Source: Antedon mediterranea | Lineage: Eukaryota > Echinodermata > Crinoidea > Comatulida > Antedonidae | Assembly: GCF_964355755.1 (NCBI RefSeq) | Contig: NC_092670.1 | Coordinates: forward strand, 2,629,001 to 2,693,000 | Length of the DNA stretch: 64,000 nt | Direction of reading: 5' to 3' | Shown here: positions 38,701 through 50,700 of the stretch, piece after piece | How the letters are laid out: each line of letters starts with the position of its first letter | Numbering within the stretch: the stretch's first letter is position 1 | The notes under the pieces: generated by a model | What the model was told of the DNA's origin: nothing | Database searches by the model: none | The model's input: the letters and a program-made list of their open reading frames with translations, nothing else | Made by a program: the position numbers and the translations under genes

Positions 38701-41700
38701 TCCAGGTACTTCGCTCGGTAGGATTGCAGATTTATTTTGAACTGTAAAAAATTAATTAGAAAAGGAAAATTAAAAATTTACACATAGGAACCGTAGACTT
38801 GCTTGGATCAACTCATACAGTTTTTTTAAAAAGTAAAGACAGACTATTTACAAAGATGCACTACTGTTGAAATATTGCATAAAAGCAATATAACAAGAGT
38901 ACCAACAATTGTTGATGAAAATTACCACAATCATCATGCACCGCAAAATGAAAACTACAGCAATTTGATCAAATCCATTATGTTTTGGTTGTTTTCTGAA
39001 TGAATGAATGATTTCTAAAAGTTTCTACAACCAGTATTTGTTCACTGTTGTGAATAGTTTGAGCCAAATTAATGTAGTAAATTAGATGGCAGTGAGCGAG
39101 AGTAAGTGGATAATGTGATGGCACTTTTATGAAAAGTGTCTTTTCAATTCTTCCAATTCTAAGTTATGTAATGTATAATAAAATACCTTTTAGTACTTGC
39201 ATAGGTCCTTTAAGTTCCATGCGGTTTAAGTTTTTAATAAATGGTTGCATATTTCCTTCACAGATTATGTTTCTCATCTCAAGGTCCATAATCAAATGCC
39301 ACTGATCATCATAAACCTGTTCTGCATCATTATAAAAGTCATTCATTTTCCGTATATCTTTCTCAGTCAGCTCTTCTCCAAATTGTATCAACATTAGTCT
39401 GTGAGGAGTGAATTTCAAAATTGGAATTTTTCTAACATTTTGGTTTGTTCCAATTTCTTTGTAAATTTTACTTGCCAATCCAAATTGTTCTGTTGCTTTT
39501 ATGGTTTCATAAAACAAAGTTAAGTCATGGCTTGTTAAATGTTCTCTCTCCATTAAGAAGTTTAGCAGCTGATTTGTGTTAGATGCTTTATCTAACTGAC
39601 CATTTGACAAGAGATCTTTATACAGAATTTTCAGCTTATTGAGTAAATGACGACGATCATACCACTGTGAAAATTTTAGTTTAATGATTTTAAAGTTAAC
39701 TTGCTCTGGAGTTTCTACAAAAATAAGAACAGAAACATTTAAAAAACAGAAATATTATGGAAAATAAACTATTTTTGGTATGTTTACAATACCAAATTAC
39801 AATAAATTAAATTGTCAATGCCTAAACAATATTGAAAATGACACCAATCCTTTTGAACAGAACATACTTTCTTGAGGACTATCTTCCCGGATTGATTGTC
39901 TACCTGTAAAGAAAGTAGATTGGTACAGTAGTTACAATATCAGTTTGATAAAAGAAATACAAGTTTTATATTATTCATTGCCTTATTAAAGTAGATATTG
40001 TTGATATTGAATACAAAACATACTTTCTAGAGGACCTGGTGGGCTAACGTCTTGTTTACCTGTAAATAAATGGTTTAATATTATAGTTGAAATGTCAGTA
40101 GTGTTATATCAGTAGTAGCAGGTACATGTATTTGCTGTAACTACATTTATTTATACACAGTTGTAGGATGCAGTAAAAGTATTTCTGCATTATGGTAGTG
40201 GATTACTGACTGATTACTTTTTTAATTTTTTATAATTGGACTACTGTACAAGGAATCATAGATAGAAACAAATTGTACAATTGTAAAATGAATTCATTGA
40301 ACCAGGGTCATCATCTCTAAATCACATGTGCCTCAATTGCCAAAATTTCAGTTCATAATTCGCATTAGTTAACACTGTTTAAATATGTGACACGTCCACC
40401 TCAATTTTTGGTTGTGAAAATATTTTAGTGTTTTCATCAAGCAATTAATAAATATCTGACAAGGCTGAAAGTTGCTGTCCAAGCTACTGCAAGTTTCCAA
40501 TCCATATTGTAGCCTTCAGTATAGGCTATCCTAAACTGGAAAATCATCATCAAATGCTTTCTGGTAAAATTGTGAGATTTTGACCCATCATTATGATTGT
40601 TGGACAGGTCTCCATGAGACTATACTTTTTTCTGAGTAAATATTGCATAATATCTATAAACAAGTAAAGTTTGCATATCTCAACTCTATTGACTCAACTC
40701 AACTCAATCCAAGTTTTTTTGGATGGGGAAAGGGGGGCTACTTGACAATGCAATAAAATAAGAAAAATGTTTTTACCTTGTTTTTATTGAAGGATATTCA
40801 AACTTTATTTAAATTTTCATTAAACCAATTGAGGTACATTCAATTTTTAGCAAAATCAGAGATGATGGTGACCCTGGACATTTCTGTTAAATTGGTTGCT
40901 TTGTCATGGAATGACATAATATAGAACCACAGTTGTTTTTAATCTCATTGAATCCCATACAACACATGTAACATACCCAAGCCTGAACTTCTTGATTGTT
41001 GAAGATCCCCTGCAAAAAAAAACTTTTATCTTTGAATTTCATACACAAATTGAACATTACTACTGCCAATTACTGAAGGTGTTATTGTTGAAAACACATT
41101 TTTAATAATATTTAGGGTGTGTGATCATACCAAACTTAATTGTTGTTGTTTTCAACAGTAGTTTTTAAGCTTCAAAGAATTGCTATCCACTCAGACACTT
41201 CAACTAAGAGCTTATTAGTAAAGATATCAGGGTCTTTGTAGTTAGTTTCCAATATTTTTTAGAAGTTCAAATAATGCAAGAAAGAATAATGAAAGAAAGA
41301 AATGACAACTATTGTACTTTTAGAGATCAAGATGGAGAGTAACTTTTATTCATGAAGCATTCTGGGAACTAAGAATTATGAAGTCATACAAATATTTTAG
41401 ATACAGATATGTGATAACACGTATATATATACCCTAATAATTTACTTTATTATTGCTGTTATCACTTTTAGTTTAATACAGTACTTACATACAAATGGTA
41501 ACTCATGTCTTTCATTTGGTTTTTGTAGTGTTAGTATCTTTGTACTAAATTCTTGTTTCTTTTTTTTCTTGTTCTTTCTTGTTACAATAAACATACTCCA
41601 ACTTTCAACTTTCCATATTTCATTAGCAGTTATAGTCTGTAAAACAATTTACATCTTGTTTAGATAATTACTCATGGTATAGAACGTTGGTACAATATGC

Positions 41701-44700
41701 TACTAATTTTTCCACTTAATGTGTACTGATTAAGATATTTTATAGTTAATTGGCTATTAAAATACATTTAGACAAACCAAAAATATGGATATTCCAGAAT
41801 ATTGCACACATTGTCTGTGACCAGCACACAATATGAATCTGCTTTATTTCTCTATCCACAATAATTTTTACTAAAAATTAAAAATAGCAAGTGTTTGCTT
41901 CACGTTTTTACTTGGGGTCATGTTGAATGCACAAAACGAGGTATTTTTCAGTGGTTACCTAACACATTTAATAGTGTGCTTGTTACTTGTTTGGATATTG
42001 ATTTATTTTATGATAGTTTAAATGTATTTAAGTCCGATCTTTGTTTATGTTGTTGTTGCATATTTGAATGTATTATTACCTCCGCCAAGGAGGTTATGTT
42101 TTCACCCCTGTATGTTTGTGTGTGTGTCTGTGAACAGCCTGGAGGCCACAGTTTTTATCCGATTCTCACCAAATTTATCAACAATGATCTATGCCTCAAA
42201 AGCTCGGACGAGTTCGAATTTGAGGGGAAAAGGTCATAGGTCACAACTAACAAAAAAACTATTTTACTGCCTAGAGATGACAGTTTTTATCCGATTCTCA
42301 CCAAACTTAGCCACAATGATCAATGACACATCATATAATTGTGGTTAAATTTTGAAGGGTCAGGGTCAAAGATCAAGGTCCACAAAAAACTAAAAAAAAA
42401 GAAATAAAAAAATAATAAAAAAAAAAACCTCAGTGGGAACTGAGAGGCTGGATACATAACCATTACCATTTCCTCACTGAGGACAAATATTAATACAAAA
42501 TACAAAAATTACACCACACTGTCATCCACAACTTTGTAGTGTGCAGTTAACATATTTACACTTAGAACTAATAAAAAAATATGTAAAAAAAAAATATTCA
42601 GGGGGCATTTTATGTAGGGGAATTTTACAGTAGGCGGAGGTTTGTACTCTCGGAGTACCCTCTAGTTATAGTTTATTATGTTTAGATTCAACCTGTTAGT
42701 GGCGGTTTCATCGCTGTTGGTTGTCAACTGAATAAAATAAAATAAAATAAATTTTAATTTCTGAAATTCAGTAAACAGCTTGCATACATCATAAATTTAA
42801 AATTTGACCCTGTAGAATTTTATTCAAATATTTTGATTGATGACGATGAATGGAATGTTCCAAAGGATCCTCAGGATATTCCGAAATAAATCATTGAATA
42901 AAACCAGTACTGTATGCAAAAACATTTTGGGGTTATAATGAACTATTTTAGAATCTGTGTACTTTGTAAAAAAAATGTTGCTCAACAGCTTTAACCAAGT
43001 ATTTGGGGTTTTCAGGGAATTTTTTAGTGTCGGAATTGATGAACGAAGATTCCTCGAACCGTTCGATTATGATAGCCTAAGATTAAACTCTAGGCCATAG
43101 GCTATAGGTATTTTTTTCACTGGTTAAGAGTATTTCCTCATTGGTACCTCCTCCTTCCTCTTCCTATTATTTTTATACTCTATAATTTATCCTAATAATT
43201 TAACATTTATTGAATTAATCAAATTGTTTCATTCATAGATTTTAATATTTTATTTATTAATCTATGACTTTGCACTTATTTGTATAATCATACCTGTGTT
43301 GGAGGCTTCACATCCCAATCTTCTTTGTTTTCTACTTCAATGTCCATATCAGTGTGCAACAAATCTATATATTTGGGAATTTGTATAGGTATTTCCCCAA
43401 ATAAGTGACTCTCTCTGAATACCTCCTGAAAGTAATGTATAGAAGGAAATCTAGATATAGTCCGGAAGACAAGTGAGACTTTAGTAGATGCAACCCTGGG
43501 GAGTTTGAAGGGTGGAAATCACTTTTCCAAGCTATAGAGACCATGCCAGGCTGCAGGCAGATTTCATCTACATCATCTAATTTTTTTGGATGCCACTTGC
43601 AGTATTTTTTTTTCAATTTGTGCCCTTCTGGAAGAAGAGAGAGCCTCTAACAATGCTGGCTATATGCTTTTATTGTAGGATAGTCAACTTACATTTAAAA
43701 GTAGATACATTTTTTTTAAAGTATAGTAGGTTTGACATTGATTTTCATGACTGAAGCAAATACTCTATTCATTGGGTGGTGACATATTATACAAATTTTC
43801 AATTTTATTACGTATTGAATTACAATCAAAATAATATACAGTGTGACTTTTACAATAAACAAACAATAAATTACCTTTTCTCTATCAGTGTCCCAAGTTC
43901 TTACTCGAAGTTGATACTTGTTAATCAATACCTTTCCAAACACACCTAACCTTGCTGTTTTTTTACAAGGACCTCTATTTGTTATTGTAGGCCTACCAGT
44001 AAGACCATATTTAGAAAAATGTTTTGAATGTACACAACACTGTCCATTGTTTAAAGAAAAGGTTATGTCATCATCTTCATTACTGTCCAGTTTTATTCTT
44101 CTCCATTCACCTTGACACGTTGTAACAAGTAAAGTGAATTCCCAACACTCTTCATCTACAGCATTATGTGGAAATGACAGCAAGCAGTGGTTTTTAAAGA
44201 CTGTGCCTGGTGGTCCACATCTAACAACAGGTGAAAGTATTGTTTCAAGAGGATCTGATAACAAATCACTAGGAAAAGAAGTGTTTTCTAGTGATACTTC
44301 AACATTCAATCCTTCTTCAATTGCTCCAGGATTTATCACCAACTTTGTGTCTTTATCCTTAAGATAGAGAGTTTCGCCTTTGGAGTCCACAATTAACTCC
44401 ACAATTTGGTCTGTGGAATCAAAATGCTTTATAAATTTAATATATGTTGTAATTATATGTGGTTTATTAATATTATAATAATAATAATATTAATAATAAT
44501 AATAATTGCCATGTATTTTTTTTGTGTGCTGTCTTCTGTTCTATGATTTAGATGTTAAAATCTCTTAAAGGTGAAGCTTTAAAATTACCACAGTACATTA
44601 CGGAATAACTGTTAAGCAAATACACAAACATGGTAATTACACTTTTGTTATATAATTATTTTTCTTTTTCCTCCTCACCTGGTATATAATTAAAAATGTT

Positions 44701-47700
44701 TGTGTTTAACTCATAGTATCTCTAAAATATTTTGGCATTGAAAAGTCCATATTAATATGCTCTCTAAAAGAATAGCTTACAATACCTGGCTCTGATGCAA
44801 AAAATGTAAACGGTTTTTGTTGTTTTTCAGTTGATTTATAGGAAGAACCTATTAAAAAATAAAATAAGAACTATAATCACTAAACAAATTTTATTATCCT
44901 TAATACTACATTTTGGAAAGCTGTCCATAAAGGTCCTTCTTCTAATTTCAGTTTCATAAATTATCAATTTGATATGTTTGTAAAACTAAAATAAGGAGTA
45001 TGCACATATCAAAATTGGGATAGTTTCTCATAATATTTTTTAAAAGATGCTTTCACCTTCATTTTTAACAAATCAACAAAAAATATGTAAAACAATTATT
45101 AATTTTAAAAAACTTTAAAATAATTTTATTTCAATTATAGGAATCATGCGTTATTCTATAAGTAAGGTATACCTGCTAGTTGTATTTCATATCTTTTTTC
45201 AACAATATCTTTCTGAAACATATCAGCAAGATTGTTACTGCCATGTTGAATTAGTGCAATGCAAAATACTTCAAGTTGATTCCATTGGATATCAATATTG
45301 GTTCTCCAAAAATTCATCATTTCTTTGGTAGATGTAATTAGCTCACTTCCAAACTTTGTCACCGTTAATGAGCTAAGACCCAGATGAACACCAAACAATT
45401 TCCAGTTATGAATTTCTTCAGATACTTTTCTAATAATTTGATCATCCACGTACCCTATGATAGAAAAATTAGCTTTGACTTTGAATTATTGGCTATTCCT
45501 AAGTAAATTAACTTTTAAAATTTGCAATCCTTAGATTTTTAATGCCATAAAAAACCTACTAAATCTTACCTTCGTTATGAGATCGTGATGGTATAGCTAT
45601 AAAAATAAATAAATAGATATAAATTTGTCAATCAGTATACATCTTTATAATATTACTAAAAACAATCTCAAAAACTGTATTCCAAATTTTTTTTAAATTC
45701 AACACTATTGGACCATACCAAACTAAAACTACTTACTTTCATCTTGAGATTTTAAAGTTTCTGTAACAGTAAATATATGTAAATTAATCAATAATGCAGG
45801 GTGAATCCAGTAACGTAAAGGATACTGGTACTAGAGGGTGTAATGTGGTCTGATTCCTGTAAAAGTTGGCTTGTGAGAGATCGGTCACCATTGCATAGAA
45901 TGGAACACCAACTTTTCTGCGTAGAATAGACCTACTGTAGAACCGTTTTTTATTTGACTTGCAGGCCAGTTAGACAGCCTTTTTTTCCCCATTTCGAGTG
46001 GGGTTTGTCTGAAACAACTCAGATCCACCACTGATAATGTCAACACATTGTACTATGGGATACTGCAAAATATCAAAATATATGTGTATAACTTTAAATG
46101 CCTTGCCTTTTGGTAGCACAGCTTCCCCAAACAATTTACGGTAAAGTTTAACTTCCATTTGATTGCTTCCACAAGGCAACACATCCTGGTCAAACTTGCG
46201 AATAAGATGCATATGAGCATTTTGAATGTTTGGACTAGATGCACACGGGATGTACATCCTTACTTCAAGACCTCGGGCATCCTTCTGACTGAATACTTTT
46301 AACTCTTTTTGAAGGAAATGAAGAACCTAAAAAAATCCATGTATATTACTGCAGTATGTAGAAATAACACATTAAAAAAATAAAATTTGTTATGCTAATT
46401 ATTTTGGCAATTTTTTTTAAAATTCTGAACAGAAGTACTTATCACTGTCATATATTTAACTTTATTTATAACAATCATACGAAAGCCCATTAATGCCATT
46501 TTAAGTATATGTTTTTCGAACGTAATCCGTTCTAACGAATTAGTAATTCGTTTGAACGGATTAATAATCTGTTCAAACGAATTAGTAATCCGTTCAAACG
46601 AATTGCAACATATACAACAAGTGCCATTTAAAGTATATGTTGTAATTCGTTTGAACGGATTACTAATCCGTTCAAACAAATTACTAATTTGTTCAAACGG
46701 ATTACTAATTCGTTCAAACGAATTACTAATTTGTTTAAACGGATTAGTAATCCGTTCTAACGAATTACTAATTCGTTTAACGAATTACTAATTCGTTTAA
46801 ACAAATTAATAATTTGTTTAAACGGATTACTAATCTGTTTGAACAAATTAGTAATTCGTTTGAACGAATTAGTAATCCGTTTAAACAAATTATTAATTTG
46901 TTTAAACAAATTACTAATCCGTTTAAACGGATTCCTAATTCGTTTTAACAGATTATTAATCTGTTTAAACAAATTAGTAATTCGTTTGAACAGATTAGTA
47001 ATCCGTTCAAACGAATTACAACATATTCTTTAAATGGCACTTGTTGTATATGTTGCAATTGGTTTGAACAGATTACTAATTCGTTTGAACAGATTACTAA
47101 TCCGTTCAAACGAATTACTAATTTGTTTAAACAGAGTATTAATCTGTTCAAACGAATTAGGAATCCGTCCAAACGGATTAGTAATTTGTTTAAACGGATT
47201 ACTAATCTGTTTAAACGAATTAGTAATCCGTTTAAACAAATTATTAATTTGTTTAAACAAATTAATAATTTGTTTAAACAGATTACTAATTCGTTCAAAC
47301 GGATTACTAATTCGTTCAAACGAATTACTAATTCGTTCAAACAGATTATTAATCCGTTTAAACAAATTATTAATTTGTTTAAACAAATTAGTAATCCGTT
47401 TAAACAAATTAGTAATCCGTTTAAACAAATTATTAATTTGTTTAAACAAATTACTAATTTGTTTAAACAGATTACTAATTCGTTCAAACGAATTACTAAT
47501 TCGTTAGAACGGATTACTAATCAGTTTAAACAAATTATTAATTCGTTTAAACAAATTAGTAATCCGTTTAAACAAATTAGTAATTCGTTTGAACGAATTA
47601 GTAACTCGTTTGAACAAATTAGTAATCCGTTTAAACAAATTAGTAATTCGTTTGAACGGATTAGTAATCCGTTTAAACGAATTACAACTTATACTTTAAA

Positions 47701-50700
47701 TGGCACTTGTTGTATATGTTGCAATTCGTTTGAACGGATTACTAATTCGTTTGAACAGATTATTAATCCGTTCAAACGAATTACTAATTCGTTAGAACGG
47801 ATTACTAATCAGTTTAAACAAATTATTAATTCGTTTAAACAAATTAGTAATCCGTTTAAACAAATTAGTAATTCGTTTGAACGAATTAGTAACTCGTTTG
47901 AACAAATTAGTAATCCGTTTAAACAAATTAGTAATTCGTTTGAACGGATTAGTAATCCGTTTAAACGAATTACAACTTATACTTTAAATGGCACTTGTTG
48001 TATATGTTGCAATTCGTTTGAACGGATTACTAATTCGTTTGAACAGATTATTAATCCGTTCAAACGAATTACTAATTCGTTAGAACGGATTACGTTCGAA
48101 AAACATATACTTAAAATGGCATTAATGGGCTTTCGTACAATCATAATAATTTTCCTTTACTGTGAGTATGTACCCTAAGAGTCCCTTTGTGTTGTGCCAA
48201 ACGGCACTCGTTTGTCTGTCCACAATGACAGTGTCTGACTTGTACACCAGGGTGGGGTAACCCCCTACTCTTCTGAAAGATGAACAGGGTTATTTATATT
48301 ACTTGGATCTCCAGTTATAAGTCCTTATCCACAAAGACTTGTTCTCCCACCAGCACTATAGTTGAGGAGTGCATTGAATTTGTTGATTTTATGGCTGTGG
48401 TTTAATTGTTCCTGTATTATCACTTTCATATCTACTAGCCTACCTTCTTACAGACTTCAGGTAGTGGCTTAATGTCGTCTTCTAGAGAACTATCAGCCTT
48501 GATGCTCTTTGTTCTGACTATTGTTGTCTGCAATATAAAATAATGAACCTTGTAGTTTGACACATTGTAAATGGTAGTCTGTCTTGTATTTTTTTTAATG
48601 GATTGATGCTTGTTATTTCATTTGTCGGAGGTAAATAAATTTAACAGATTATAGCAATCCATACAACAGACATGGTCTTGATATATTATATTGTACAGAT
48701 ATATTTAAAATGTTTATGGGGTGAACATAGCCAAGGCAAACCTTTCATTTTTGTTTTTAATGTAGAAAATATGTGATTAAAATTGTTTTAATGAAAGTTA
48801 TTGGTTATTTTTGCTGTAGAATACTAAATTATAGAGATTAAAATTTAAACACTGATGACATGGCACTGGGCCCTTTAATTCAGCTTTTGCTACTATATAT
48901 CAAGTATAAATTTTAAAAATTTACCTGTAACATACGGCAATGTTTGATGGTAGCCACATATAGAATGACCAGATGTTCAGCATCAATATTCAATTCTACA
49001 TGCTCATACGATAGGCGAGGTTCAACATCTTCCATTTGAAATTTCTCAATGAATTTGGTTGCAGCACGTTGAAAGAGATCATCTGGAAGATAGCTACCAA
49101 AATCATGAAAAAGTGAAATTGCACGCTTGTCTTCAAATTGAGGCTGTGGTGGGGGTTCTGGTTTAAGACGCGAGAGAACGTAGAAAATGTGTTCATCCTT
49201 CTATAAAATGAAAAAGAATATATCTTATAGATTGATAGTTTTGTAAAGAAGATGAATTTAATACTTGAATGCATTCCTGGTTTCAATATCAATACCTTTT
49301 TACTAGCACACATTAAACCAAACTTTTCCATGAGAGACACAAAGAAGTTAAAAGTCTCATCAGAATCACAAAACTCTTTCCACAGATATTTTAACAAACC
49401 AACTTCTAAAATACCAGTGTCCAGTCTTTGCCAAGCTTTCCACATTACTGGCTCCTATTAAAAAATAAATAAATATCAGTGTAGTTTTCAGTTAGTCAAA
49501 TTATTTAGGAATATTTAATAAGGACATTAGTAAGAAGATGTTTTAGTAACTCTGAATATAATTAGGATATTGAGAATATTGATTCTTGTATTACTGTATA
49601 CCTGTATATTTCATTTTACAGTTAGAATATACAGTATAAAAAATTTCACAAAATTGTTATTGTAATGATTGTACACTGTACCTATTTCCTAATAAGTATA
49701 TTTTTTTTTATATTTTCATAAAAATTGTTTAAAAATAAAAATCTTACTTTTCGCTTTTTAGCATGATGCATACTGAATTTATATATATAGATACTAGAAT
49801 AAGAATACATATTGGAGAGAGCAGTGTCAAAATATTTATTTGCTAACCATATTTTCAGGCTCTTTAACAGTAATGAATGTTTTTGACATGTCAACTAGTT
49901 TCATCAAATCTATAACTATTATATCTCTTAGTGCCTCATCATCTGGGTAGTAGAGAATCTCGACAATGTCATGTAAATACTCAAGCAGGAATCGCTGATT
50001 TTCTGTATCTTCACAGTCTTTTAGTAAAATGTGTACCTGTAAGAAAATAGTTTCATAATAAACATTTACAATCTGAAATAACTCTAATGATTTTAATACC
50101 TTATTTTCATCATTTTTGTAATTAATTTCTGGATTGCATTTAACTAAATGTTCATGGAATTGTCATGATTCATCTATTATACAGTATAAGCACTTATTAA
50201 ATGTATAATATCATCAGTATATGACGATGCAACAGTACAGTCAAGTCTATCCAAATACAGATCAAAATGGTAGTTAATTTTTTTTTAAAGCCAAGTAATA
50301 TGAATTGTTTATAAAATACTTTGTTTTCCATATGGCAGTGATCATTTATAAAAATAATAATATTTGAATTTACAGATGCATTTATTGCTTTTTTGCTTTT
50401 CAGTGTGTACCAATTTCTATATTATTATTACATCAGCATATTTTTAAAACGATTATTTTCCTGCTTGTATTTCACCTTAGAAACTTGTAAATAGATGTGC
50501 TCTTTTTTCAAGCTTTGGATTTCCTGCTGTCCTCGCAGCCATTTTATTGGCAAAGTGCGGATCATTTTCTTGGAAAATTCCAGTATATGTTTCATTATGA
50601 CAGAAGCATTGCTCTGTGCAAATGGTACACTGTTTTCAATGGTAAAGATAGTTGAACACACCATAGCCGCATATGGTTTGTCTTTTAGGGCTTGCCATAT

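Noticed and set aside
43716-43874. Extension of the ZU5 frame to 43716 (hydrophobic tail)
   Set aside because: A donor GTAATT follows the UPA start at 43875, and the extension is AT-rich intron-like sequence; a transmembrane tail is not supported.
46552-48178. Long open frames (up to 351 codons) of heptad type, LNELVIR or FKQISNS repeats
   Set aside because: They are translations of the 21-bp repeat of the foldback element, open on both strands and in several frames at once, with no codon bias or splice context.
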